A stretch of DNA of 64,000 nt from Tatumella terrea (GTDB lineage Bacteria; Pseudomonadota; Gammaproteobacteria; Enterobacterales; Enterobacteriaceae): contig NZ_BAAAFX010000026.1 of assembly GCF_039523755.1 (NCBI RefSeq), forward strand, positions 73,702-137,701. Direction: 5' to 3'. The position numbers and the translations under genes are program-made. Below the pieces are notes generated by a model. That model ran no database searches. It worked only from the letters and a program-made list of their open reading frames with translations, and was not told where the DNA came from. Below, in pieces: positions 27,036 through 35,228 of this stretch (positions are counted from its first letter, which is position 1; the number at the start of each line of letters is the position of its first letter).

Positions 27036-27359
27036 ATGGATCTGAATAATCGTCTTACTGAAGATGAAACGCTGGAGCAGGCTTACGATATTTTTCTTGA
27101 GCTGGCCGGAGATAACCTGGAACCGGCAGATATCATTCTGTTTAACCTGCAGTTCGAAGAGCGTGGCAGCGCTGAATTACTGGACCCGGCTGAAGACTGG
27201 CAGGAACATGTCGATTTCGATCTGAATCCTGATTTTTTTGCTGAGGTGGTTATTGGCCTCGGTGAGACTGAAGCAGACCCTGTGACAGATATTTTTGCCC
27301 GTGTACTGCTCTGCCGTGAAAAAGATCATAAGCTGTGCCATATTCTGTGGCGTGAGTAA
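27036..27359 (+). CDS. yciU: YciU, putative double-stranded DNA mimic protein
   Basis: Very acidic 107-residue protein of the UPF0263/HI1450 family, whose structure led to the proposal that it mimics double-stranded DNA; partners are not settled. Asp/Glu are scattered along the whole length (for example LDPAEDWQEHVDFDLNPDFF). Follows clsA closely on the same strand, as in E. coli. Confidence 0.93.
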   Translation: MDLNNRLTEDETLEQAYDIFLELAGDNLEPADIILFNLQFEERGSAELLDPAEDWQEHVDFDLNPDFFAEVVIGLGETEADPVTDIFARVLLCREKDHKLCHILWRE

Positions 27360-28061
27360 GGATTCTCCGGGCTGCCAGCCAATAAGCCCGCTGTCACCGC
27401 CGCTCCGCCGGCGGTGTCACCCTCCCGGTGTCATACACACTGCGCAATACCGTCCTGTTTATAGCAGTAACGCCCTCCCGTCTGTTCCGGCTATTATCCT
27501 TAAAGATTCGTGACGCCGCCGATTAAGATATAACCGGGCCGTTAACTACGTACGATACGGGAGCGGATACGTTTATTTCCTGCATCCGACGGATACGTTC
27601 GCTTTTTTCAGCCCCCCGGCAGGCACTGCGTTACTGCGCCCTGTTTACCAGTGATTTATTCAGGCTCTGTCTTTGCGGTTATTCTGCGGGTTCCGGACGG
27701 GCATGGAGGCTGACAGCCTCCGTCACCAGATTTCCGGCGCCGCAGCACCTTTATCCCGGGGAGCCATCGCTTAGCCCTCCCGAAAATGGCCGCTGGTATC
27801 GCCCTTTCGGCTGTCTGACCTGAGAAATGCCAGGGTGCGCGCTCAGGGAGGTCATGCCCGTCCCCCCGCCATCGCATGGCTTACGCAGAGCTGGGACATG
27901 AAATCGGCTGGCAGGGACTGATAACGGCCCACAAAGTCCGGGTCGCGTCAGACCCGCGGTACAGTATATGACAGGGTTTTATTCTTTCAGGATTTGGACG
28001 ATTCTTCGGGGGGCGTCGTGCCGGGGATGACAGAACCGACGGTCAGGGATGGAATCATCGG
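27360..28061. other. Gap between yciU and oppF with palindromes and short repeats
   Basis: About 700 bp with no recognised gene. It contains a hairpin CACCGCCG...CGGCGGTG (27395-27416), which may end yciU; a direct repeat of CGGATACGTT near 27565 and 27590, the second followed by CGCTTTTTT; and a 17-bp palindrome GGAGGCTGACAGCCTCC (27705-27721). An open frame at 27656-27877 on the minus strand has no ribosome binding site or family resemblance. Confidence 0.5.
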
Positions 28062-28090
28062 GAGAAAAGAAGCCGGGTAACCCCGGCTTC
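28062..28090 (-). terminator. opp operon terminator
   Basis: On the minus strand GAAGCCGG...CCGGCTTC is followed by TTTTC. It lies about 40 bp after the oppF stop and would end the oppABCDF transcript. Confidence 0.8.
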
Positions 28091-28128
28091 CTATGAGTGT
28101 GTTGATCAGCCACCCGTCATATTAGCTC

Positions 28129-29136
28129 TCAGAGTGCTTCAGCTTTCAGGCAGGCTACCGTATGAGTGGCATCGCCCTGTATCTGAGGTCGCTCATTCCG
28201 GCACCGGTCCTCCGCCAGCGGACAGCGGGTACAGAAGACACAACCCCGGGGTGGATTAATCGGTGAGGGTAACTCACCCTCCAGTAACTGAATAGTTTTG
28301 TTCCTTTCCAGTTCCGGGTCCGGCAGCGGGACAGCTGACATCAGTGCCCGGGTATAGGGGTGTGCCGGTGTGGTATAGACTTTGTCATCATCACCCGTTT
28401 CAACCGCATGCCCGAGGTACATGACCATAACCTTATCGGAGATGTGTTTTACCACCGCCAGGTCATGGGCGATAAAGATTAACGCCAGCCCCATTTCCCG
28501 TTGTAGCTTTTTCAGCAGATTAACGACCTGCGCCTGGATAGACACATCCAGCGCCGACACCGGCTCATCACAGATAATCAGTTTAGGCTCCAGAATCAGC
28601 GCCCTGGCGATGCCGATCCTCTGACACTGGCCGCCAGAGAACTCATGAGGATAGCGGTTAATCATGTTCGGCAGCAGACCTACTTTCTGCATCATAGCCT
28701 GCACGCGTTCCCTGATTTCTGCGCCGGAAACCCGCGGACGCCGGCTGCGCAGCGGTTCTGCAATGATGTCACCGATGGTCATTCGCGGGTCAAGCGAGGC
28801 GAGCGGATCCTGGAAAATCATCTGGATATCCCCGCGGGCCTTTTGCCATTCTTCCGCATTCTGGCCGCTAAGTTCTTTGCCCATCCAGCAGATACTGCCT
28901 TCGGTGGCTTTCACCAGACCGATCACCGCCCGTGCCAGCGTCGATTTTCCGCAACCAGACTCCCCGACCACTCCGAGGGTTTCTCCCTGATGCAGCCGGA
29001 AACTGACACCGTCCACCGCTTTCAGTCTTTGCGGAGATTGCCAGAACCATTGCTTCTTTTGTCTGACATCAAACCAGACTTTTAACCCTTTGACTTCAAG
29101 CAGTAACGGGTTCCGGGATTCATTGGCCGTTATCAT
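28129..29136 (-). CDS. oppF: Oligopeptide ABC transporter ATP-binding protein OppF
   Basis: One of two ATPases powering oligopeptide import. The 335 residues have Walker A GESGCGKST, ABC signature FSGGQCQRIG, Walker B LIICDEPVSALD and a C-terminal oligopeptide/dipeptide extension with four cysteines (CVFCTRC...C, a probable iron-sulphur or metal-binding loop shared with OppD/DppD-type proteins). The start overlaps the oppD stop codon by four bases. Last gene of the opp operon. Confidence 0.97.
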   Translation of the reverse strand: MITANESRNPLLLEVKGLKVWFDVRQKKQWFWQSPQRLKAVDGVSFRLHQGETLGVVGESGCGKSTLARAVIGLVKATEGSICWMGKELSGQNAEEWQKARGDIQMIFQDPLASLDPRMTIGDIIAEPLRSRRPRVSGAEIRERVQAMMQKVGLLPNMINRYPHEFSGGQCQRIGIARALILEPKLIICDEPVSALDVSIQAQVVNLLKKLQREMGLALIFIAHDLAVVKHISDKVMVMYLGHAVETGDDDKVYTTPAHPYTRALMSAVPLPDPELERNKTIQLLEGELPSPINPPRGCVFCTRCPLAEDRCRNERPQIQGDATHTVACLKAEAL

Positions 29137-30122
29137 TGTACTTCCTCCACACTTCTGTGGCAGGCTCTGATCCTGCCTTCTGCACTCATGACGGCAGCCG
29201 GTGAGGTTTCACACACCGGCATCGCAAATTCACATCTCGGACGGAACGGACAGCCGGAAGGTAAATTCAGCAGGTTAGGTGGATTCCCCGGGATGGTGCG
29301 CAGTTCACTGTCCTCACGATCCAGCCGCGGCACCGCTTTCAACAGGCCACGGGTATAGGGGTGAGCAGGACGGGCAAACAGCTCATTGGCGGTGGCATAC
29401 TCCATTGTGCGGCCACCGTACATCACCAGCACTTTGTCACAGCCCCCGGCGACCACACCCAGGTCATGGGTGATCAGAATGATTGAGGTCGAAAACTCCC
29501 GCTTAAGCTCATTCAGCAATGTCATGATTTGCGCCTGCACGGTGACATCCAGTGCCGTGGTCGGTTCATCGGCAATCAGCAAACGCGGCTGACACAACAA
29601 TGCCATCGCAATCATGACCCGCTGACGCATGCCGCCGGAAAATTCATGGGGATACATCTTCATACGCTGGCGTGCAGCCGGTATTTTCACTGCATCCAGC
29701 ATTTTTACACATTCTTCAAATGCTGTTTTATGACTCAGTCCTTTATGCAGCGTCAGCACTTCGATCAACTGCTCACCGACTTTCATATACGGATTAAGGG
29801 AAGTCATCGGGTCCTGGAAGATCATACCAATCTGTCCGGCACGCAACTGATTCAGCTGTTTCTCGGGCAGGTTCAGCAGCTCCTGGCCGCGAAATTGTGC
29901 TGACCCGGCGACTTTGCCGTTTCTGGCCAGTAAGCCCATCAGCGCGAACGCGGTCTGGGACTTACCCGAACCGGATTCGCCGACAATCCCCAGTGTTTCG
30001 CCTTCGTTCAGATCAAAGCTCAGGTTATTCACCGCGGTAACATCACCATCGTGGGTCGAGAAAGTGACCCGCAAATCTTTTACCGCCAGTAACGGCTGCG
30101 GCCGGATGTGTTCAACAGTCAT
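29133..30122 (-). CDS. oppD: Oligopeptide ABC transporter ATP-binding protein OppD
   Basis: Partner ATPase of OppF at the inner membrane. The 329 residues have Walker A GESGSGKSQ, signature FSGGMRQRVMIA, Walker B LLIADEPTTALD and the C-terminal oligopeptide-transport extension with GCPFRPRCEFAMPVC. It lies 11 bp after oppC. Length is close to E. coli OppD (337). Confidence 0.97.
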   Translation of the reverse strand: MTVEHIRPQPLLAVKDLRVTFSTHDGDVTAVNNLSFDLNEGETLGIVGESGSGKSQTAFALMGLLARNGKVAGSAQFRGQELLNLPEKQLNQLRAGQIGMIFQDPMTSLNPYMKVGEQLIEVLTLHKGLSHKTAFEECVKMLDAVKIPAARQRMKMYPHEFSGGMRQRVMIAMALLCQPRLLIADEPTTALDVTVQAQIMTLLNELKREFSTSIILITHDLGVVAGGCDKVLVMYGGRTMEYATANELFARPAHPYTRGLLKAVPRLDREDSELRTIPGNPPNLLNLPSGCPFRPRCEFAMPVCETSPAAVMSAEGRIRACHRSVEEVQ

Positions 30123-30133
30123 TGCGGTGCTCC

Positions 30134-31042
30134 TTAGCGATCTTTCGGGTCGAGGGCATCACGCAGGCCATCGCCGATAAAGTTAAAACAAAACAGAGTG
30201 ACCACCAGAAAGCTGGCCGGAAACAGTAATAACCACGGGGAGACTTCCATGGAGTTTGCCCCGTCACTTAACAGAGCGCCCCAGCTGCTCAGTGGCTCCT
30301 GGGTCCCCAGACCAAGGAAACTCAGGAAGGATTCAAACAGGATCATTCCTGGCACCAGCAATGAGGCATACACCACGACGACCCCCAGCACATTCGGGAT
30401 AATGTGTCTGATAACAATGCCGCTGGTGGAGACTCCGGCCACCCGTGCCGCTTCGATATACTCTTTCCCTTTCAAAGCCAGCGTTTGCCCGCGGACAATA
30501 CGCGCCATATCCAGCCAGGACACCATCCCGATAGCGACGAAGATCAGCAGGATATTGCGGCCAAAGAAGGTCACCAGCAGAATGACGAAAAACATGAACG
30601 GAAAGGAATTGAGGATTTCCAGAAGACGCATCATGAAGGCATCGGTTTTGCCACCGACGTAGCCGGCAATCGACCCATACAGCGTCCCGACAACCACGGC
30701 GATCGCCGCTGACGCTATCCCGACCATCAACGAGATACGCCCGCCAATCGCCACCCGCACCAACAGATCGCGGCCTGATGAGTCAGTGCCGAACCAGTGG
30801 CCGGAACTTAAATCGGGCGCAGCAGACATCATATTCCAGTCGGTATCATCATAGGCAAATGGCGATAACAGCGGCGCGAAAGTCACGAACAGAACGATCA
30901 GCAGCAGAAGAAACAGGCTGACCAGTGCCGCACGGTTATGAATAAAACGGCGACCGGCATCCTGCCACAGGCTGCGTCCTTTAATTGGGCTCTCACCCAG
31001 TAAACTTTGCGTAAGCTCTTTATTTCTTTTAAATAAAATCAT
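30134..31042 (-). CDS. oppC: Oligopeptide ABC transporter permease OppC
   Basis: Membrane permease of the Opp importer, pairing with OppB. The 302 residues have a cytoplasmic N-terminus, a first membrane segment at about 38-60, then a BPD_transp_1 domain with five more segments. The EAA loop that contacts the ATPases reads EAARVAGVSTSGIVIRHI. Fifteen bases separate it from oppB. Length is that of E. coli OppC. Confidence 0.96.
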   Translation of the reverse strand: MILFKRNKELTQSLLGESPIKGRSLWQDAGRRFIHNRAALVSLFLLLLIVLFVTFAPLLSPFAYDDTDWNMMSAAPDLSSGHWFGTDSSGRDLLVRVAIGGRISLMVGIASAAIAVVVGTLYGSIAGYVGGKTDAFMMRLLEILNSFPFMFFVILLVTFFGRNILLIFVAIGMVSWLDMARIVRGQTLALKGKEYIEAARVAGVSTSGIVIRHIIPNVLGVVVVYASLLVPGMILFESFLSFLGLGTQEPLSSWGALLSDGANSMEVSPWLLLFPASFLVVTLFCFNFIGDGLRDALDPKDR

Positions 31043-31057
31043 GGTTAACTCCCGCCA

Positions 31058-31978
31058 TCAGTAGCGAATTTTCGGGTCGATAACGGCATACAAAATATCG
31101 ACGATGGCGTTAAAAGCAATGGTCAGCACCCCGACCAGGATCGTCAGGCTGAGTACCAGTGAATAATCGCGGTTCAGTGCACCATTCACAAACAACTGCC
31201 CGATGCCCGGCAACCCGAAAATCGACTCAATGACCATCGATCCGGTAATGATGCCCACGAAGGCTGGCCCCATATAGGACACCACCGGCAATAATGCCGG
31301 ACGCAGGGCGTGACGGAAGACAATCCGGCGCATCGGCATGCCTTTGGCGCGTGCCGTACGGATATAGTCAGAATGCATCACTTCAATCATTGAACTGCGC
31401 ATGATGCGGGCAATACTGGAGATATACGCCAGCGACAGGGCCAGCATCGGCAATAACACGAACTGCCATTGTCCGCCATTCCATCCCCCGCCGGGCAGCC
31501 ATTTCAGGGTAATAGCGAAGATCAGGACCAGTAGCGGCGCGACAACAAAGGAAGGGATCACCACACCGGTCATCGCCACCCCCATCACAGCATAGTCCCA
31601 GAAGGTGTTTTGTCGCAGAGCAGCAATAATGCCGGCACCGATACCGCACACCATCGCAAAACAGAAGGCTGCCAGCCCCAGCGACGCAGATACCGGGAAG
31701 GCCTGGCCTATCAGATAGTTAACACTGAAATCTTTATATTTAAACGACGGTCCGAAGTCGCCGTGGGCCAGTTTGACCAGATAGTCAACATACTGTTCGC
31801 CGATAGGCTCATTCAGGTGATAACTGGCTTCGATATTCGCCATGACTTCCGGGGGGAGATTACGCTCTCCGGTAAAAGGGCTGCCCGGGGCCAGCCGCAT
31901 CATAAAGAAGGAGATAGTAATTAATATAAACAGCGTCGGGATCGCCTCTGCGACCCGCCGCAAAATAAATTTCAACAT
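31058..31978 (-). CDS. oppB: Oligopeptide ABC transporter permease OppB
   Basis: Second Opp permease, 306 residues as in E. coli. It starts MLKFILRRVAEAIPTLFILI, the first membrane segment, and has the EAA-loop signature RTARAKGMPMRRIVFRHALR and GIGQLFVNGALNRDYSLV near the C-terminus. An 86-bp gap with a hairpin separates it from oppA, allowing more binding protein than permease to be made. Confidence 0.96.
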   Translation of the reverse strand: MLKFILRRVAEAIPTLFILITISFFMMRLAPGSPFTGERNLPPEVMANIEASYHLNEPIGEQYVDYLVKLAHGDFGPSFKYKDFSVNYLIGQAFPVSASLGLAAFCFAMVCGIGAGIIAALRQNTFWDYAVMGVAMTGVVIPSFVVAPLLVLIFAITLKWLPGGGWNGGQWQFVLLPMLALSLAYISSIARIMRSSMIEVMHSDYIRTARAKGMPMRRIVFRHALRPALLPVVSYMGPAFVGIITGSMVIESIFGLPGIGQLFVNGALNRDYSLVLSLTILVGVLTIAFNAIVDILYAVIDPKIRY

Positions 31979-32019
31979 GGCATTACCTTAATTCCATTGC
32001 TACCGACATTTCTGACCGG

Positions 32020-32050
32020 AAAACCGGCCTGTGCCACAGACACAGACCGG
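32020..32050 (-). terminator. oppA-oppB intercistronic hairpin (partial terminator)
   Basis: On the minus strand CCGGTCTGTG-tctgtgg-CACAGGCCGG (one G-U pair) is followed by TTTT. It lies between oppA and oppB. Such attenuating or stabilising hairpins are common after binding-protein genes. Confidence 0.65.
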
Positions 32051-32064
32051 ACCCGTAAAATAAA

Positions 32065-33705
32065 TTAGTGCTTGATTATATATAAGTTTTTATCGTAAAC
32101 ATGGTCAAGCGGGTCTTTACCGGTGTAGCCACCGACATAGGTTTTCACCAGCCGGGTATTGGCATAATAGAATACCGGAACGATAGCGGAATCTTTATCC
32201 ATGATCTGTTCAGCTTTTTGATAATCCGCCGCACGCTGTGCAGCATCGCCGGCATTGGCAGCATCTTTCAGCGCCTGATCGAAAGCGGTATCTGAATAGA
32301 ACGCGGTGTTATTACTGTCACCGGTCTGCATAGTGTTCAGGAATGAGCTTGGCTCGTTATAATCCGCACACCAGCCGGCACGCGCCATCTGGTAGGTTCC
32401 CTGATGTCGGGAGTCCAGATAGGTCTTCCATTCCTGATTTTCCAGCACCACATTTACACCCAGATTTTTCTTCCAGATGGACGCGGCAGCAATGGCCAGC
32501 TTTTTATGCAGATCAGACGTGTTATAAAGCAACGTAAAGGTCAGCGGGTGTCCCGGACCGTAACCGGCTTCCTGCAGTAATTTTTTGGCCTCGTCATTAC
32601 GTTGCGCCTGGGTTTCGGTGAACCAGGCCGGTTTTGTCACATCGATTCCATTGGTGGCAGGATCGGTCAGGCTGTAGGCCGGGGTTTGTCCCTGAGCCAG
32701 GACTTTATTCACGATGATATCGCGATCCAGTCCGAGTTTGATGGCGGTACGGACGCGGGCATCATTGAATGGCGCAGACTTATTATTCAGCTCATAGAAA
32801 TAGGTGCAGAGATAAGGGTCAACATGCAGGTCTTTCGGGTGATCCTGCTTCAGCTTACGGAATAATTCGATAGGCAGGTTGTTATAGCTGACATCACTGC
32901 CATCTGCTGAGTAGAAGCGATTGACGTCATTCACTTCAGAATCGATAGGCAGGAAAGTCACTTTATTGATCACCGTATGGGCATTATCCCAGTATTTCGG
33001 ATTACGCACGACGACGATTTTTTCGTTCACGATATGGGCCTGCAGGGTATAGGCACCGTTTCCGACCCAATGCTGCGGTAATGTCCACTGATCGCCATAT
33101 TTTTCGACTACCGGCGGATAAACCGGAGAGAGTGCGGCATACGTCAGTAGCTGATCGAAAAAGGGAACCGATGTGGTCAGTGTCACCTGCAGTGTATGAT
33201 CATCCAGCGCTTTTACACCCAACTGGTCCGGCGATTTTTTACCGGCAATGATGTCATCCACATTTTCCACATGCCCGTATTGCAGATAACTGGCATACGG
33301 CGAGGCTGTTTTTGGGTTGACCAGTCTGCGCCAGCTGTACACGAAGTCCTGAGCGGTCACCGGAGCACCGTTCGACCAGAGGGCATTCTTACGTAAGTGG
33401 AAGGTCCAGACTTTACCGTCTTTATTTTCCCAGCTTTCTGCCACCCCGGGGATCACTTTGCCGTTGGTTCCGACAGTCGCCAGCCCTTCCAGCAAATCAT
33501 AACTGACATTACTTTCCGGATTACCTTCAATTTTATGCGGATCCAGGGACTGTACTTCCCCGCCATTACCTTTTGTTAATTCCTGTTTCGCGGCCAGTGT
33601 GACCCCGGCCGGGACGTCCGCGGCCAGGGCCTGCTGAATAGCCATCTGGCTCATTGCAAGGACAATCCCTGCTGCGAGTAATTTTTTACCAGGTAATTTG
33701 CTCAT
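32065..33705 (-). CDS. oppA: Periplasmic oligopeptide-binding protein OppA
   Basis: Substrate-binding protein that captures two- to five-residue peptides, including cell-wall peptides, for OppBCDF. The 546-residue precursor has a signal peptide (LAAGIVLAMSQMAIQQALA/A, cleavage near residue 28) followed by an SBP family 5 fold; RAGWCADYNEPSSFLN is a family signature. A GGAG site precedes the ATG. It heads the opp operon; regulatory signals are discussed for the upstream gap. Confidence 0.97.
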   Translation of the reverse strand: MSKLPGKKLLAAGIVLAMSQMAIQQALAADVPAGVTLAAKQELTKGNGGEVQSLDPHKIEGNPESNVSYDLLEGLATVGTNGKVIPGVAESWENKDGKVWTFHLRKNALWSNGAPVTAQDFVYSWRRLVNPKTASPYASYLQYGHVENVDDIIAGKKSPDQLGVKALDDHTLQVTLTTSVPFFDQLLTYAALSPVYPPVVEKYGDQWTLPQHWVGNGAYTLQAHIVNEKIVVVRNPKYWDNAHTVINKVTFLPIDSEVNDVNRFYSADGSDVSYNNLPIELFRKLKQDHPKDLHVDPYLCTYFYELNNKSAPFNDARVRTAIKLGLDRDIIVNKVLAQGQTPAYSLTDPATNGIDVTKPAWFTETQAQRNDEAKKLLQEAGYGPGHPLTFTLLYNTSDLHKKLAIAAASIWKKNLGVNVVLENQEWKTYLDSRHQGTYQMARAGWCADYNEPSSFLNTMQTGDSNNTAFYSDTAFDQALKDAANAGDAAQRAADYQKAEQIMDKDSAIVPVFYYANTRLVKTYVGGYTGKDPLDHVYDKNLYIIKH

Positions 33706-33954
33706 TTTCCGGCTCCGTTGTTTGCATTTGTTATTGTCTGACGGCCAGGCCCCCCTTACACAGGGAGTGTTTTACTGATTATTTCCTTACCGTCGTTACT
33801 GTGTCTGTCTTTTTTTTACTCGTGAATAAATCTGATGTATTGATAGCAGGATAATTTCACAGAGAAATGATTCACCTTCACACAATGAAACATAATCAAC
33901 ATTATGAAACATAATCACTACAAAGCGATAAAGTTCACAATAAAAAACTATTTA

Positions 33955-33971
33955 ATGCATGAAGTATGCCA
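33955..33971 (-). promoter_or_regulatory. Candidate sigma-54 promoter for oppA
   Basis: Minus-strand TGGCATACTTCATGCAT has the invariant GG-N10-GC spacing and a good -24 half (TGGCAT). The -12 half (ATGC) deviates by one base from TTGC. The start site would be about 240 bp upstream of the oppA ATG. Confidence 0.4.
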
Positions 33972-34131
33972 ATAAATGTTATCCGTAATGAAAATTTCTA
34001 ATCTGTCAGGAAACTGACCGACATTCTGACTTGTGTAAAAAACCAGGCGAACAATCTTTAATCAGAAACGCTGCTAATAACAGCAGGAGAATTATTACCG
34101 GCAGGAATGGCGAGGATGCGTCATGGTGCAA

Positions 34132-34163
34132 CCTCACCAAAAGGGTGCCCCATTTTGGTGAGG
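34132..34163. promoter_or_regulatory. Inverted repeat: ychE terminator or NtrC-type enhancer
   Basis: CCTCACCAAAA and TTTTGGTGAGG are perfect 11-base arms around a 10-base spacer, 23 bp beyond the ychE stop. It lacks a T-tract, weakening a terminator reading. Inside it, TCACC-N5-GGTGC (34134-34148) matches nine of ten bases of the NtrC consensus GCACC-N5-GGTGC, and an overlapping, poorer site lies at 34147-34161. About 190 bp separate it from the candidate sigma-54 start. Confidence 0.45.
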
Positions 34164-34185
34164 TGTAAAATTGGCGCGAATTAAG

Positions 34186-34842
34186 TTAATGCAGGACAGA
34201 TAAGCCGGGGAACAACGCACGAATACCGGTCACTATAAATTCGATACCCAATGCCATCAGTAACAGCCCCATAATTCGGGTGATCACGTTGATGCCTGTC
34301 TGACCCAGAACACGAGCCATCATCGGCGCTGCACGGAACAGTAACCAGCAGCTGGCGGCAAAAAGTGCAATCATCACCGAGAAGCAGAGAATATTGATCC
34401 AGGAGTCATAGCGCGTTCCCCAGACAATGGTCGAGCTGATGGCTCCGGGCCCGGCCATCAGAGGCAGGGCTAACGGAACGACCCCCAGATTCTCATGCGG
34501 TTCTGAGGTTTGTGCTTTCTCTTGTTTATTTTGCTTATCCTCACCGATTTTTCCGCTGATCATTGACATCGCAATGGTCACCACCAGAATACCGCCGGCG
34601 ATACGGAACGAGTCGATCGAAATGCCGAACAGGGCCAGAATACTGTTGCCCAGTAACAATGAAATCCACAGGATGATGGCAACCGATAAGTTGGCCGTCA
34701 TGTTGGTTTTATGGCGCTCGACGGTTCCCTGTGTACTGGTCAGGGTGATAAACACAGGAATGATGCCGACCGGATTCACCAACGCAAATAACCCGATGTA
34801 GAATTTGATATAAGTCGGCAGATCGGAAAGAAAAGAAGACAA
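34186..34842 (-). CDS. ychE: YchE, MarC-family inner-membrane protein
   Basis: Polytopic membrane protein (218 residues, about six segments) of the MarC/UPF0056 family, transport function unproven. Family blocks LFALVNPVGIIPVF and LALPLMAGPGAISSTI are clear. Position between opp and adhE matches E. coli YchE, which helps separate it from the paralogues MarC and YhgN. It is divergent from adhE. Confidence 0.93.
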   Translation of the reverse strand: MSSFLSDLPTYIKFYIGLFALVNPVGIIPVFITLTSTQGTVERHKTNMTANLSVAIILWISLLLGNSILALFGISIDSFRIAGGILVVTIAMSMISGKIGEDKQNKQEKAQTSEPHENLGVVPLALPLMAGPGAISSTIVWGTRYDSWINILCFSVMIALFAASCWLLFRAAPMMARVLGQTGINVITRIMGLLLMALGIEFIVTGIRALFPGLSVLH

Positions 34843-35066
34843 AGTGTACCTCAGGCTGGGGGGCGAAGATCGATGCGTAAGTATAGACAGGTCGACACTG
34901 CAGGAAAAGCACTATTACAGGCGCCAGGCAACCCCTTCTGTTATTTTTTCTGTGACCTCAAACCGGAGTTACGCCTGCTCTGTCCTCCGTGATTTTATCC
35001 CCCTGAACCGCCCTCTTCCCGGCCATCGCGAATGTTCACGCTGAATGGTATCAGCCTGGCACTGAC

Positions 35067-35080
35067 TTGATCTGTATCAG
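35067..35080. promoter_or_regulatory. FNR-like site upstream of adhE
   Basis: TTGATCTGTATCAG matches TTGAT-N4-ATCAA at nine of ten positions, about 150 bp ahead of the adhE start. Anaerobic control of adhE is expected, though in E. coli it is dominated by other regulators (Cra, NADH status, Fis), so this is a prediction. Confidence 0.5.
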
Positions 35081-35138
35081 TATGCCTCCCTGCAGATGCC
35101 GATACTCTATCCCTGACCCGACAGTGCTGAAGTGAAAC

Positions 35139-35222
35139 CTTTTTAGTAAACATTCGTATTACCCCTGAAGCACCCATAGCCCTCACGTTTGTTTACTAAA
35201 AAGTTTAATTTTCCTTCAGGAG
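35139..35222 (+). promoter_or_regulatory. adhE leader RNA structure sequestering the ribosome binding site
   Basis: CTTTTTAGTAAACA (35139-35152) pairs perfectly with TGTTTACTAAAAAG (35190-35203). In the 37-base loop, CCTGAAG (35164-35170) is complementary to CTTCAGG (35214-35220), which overlaps the TTCAGGAG Shine-Dalgarno. Together these could form an H-type pseudoknot or exclusive folds that hide the start site. E. coli adhE mRNA is known to need RNase III for translation, which makes a functional structure plausible. Confidence 0.65.
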
Positions 35223-35228
35223 ATAATC

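Larger units (their letters stand above)
33706..34185. other. oppA upstream regulatory region
   Basis: A 480-bp AT-rich gap upstream of oppA and downstream of ychE; both genes are on the minus strand. It contains a candidate sigma-54 promoter (33955-33971) and an 11-bp-arm inverted repeat at 34132-34163. The length fits a multi-input promoter plus long leader. No coding sequence is evident. Confidence 0.6.
34843..35228. other. Divergent ychE-adhE regulatory region
   Basis: 386 bp that hold the adhE promoter region and leader. An FNR-like site lies at 35067-35080, and a long-range inverted repeat plus anti-Shine-Dalgarno element occupies 35139-35222. No other gene is visible. Confidence 0.7.

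Noticed and set aside
27656..27877. 73-codon minus-strand frame between yciU and oppF
   Set aside because: No convincing start signal, Arg/Trp/Pro-rich composition typical of a chance frame in GC-rich DNA, no recognisable family.
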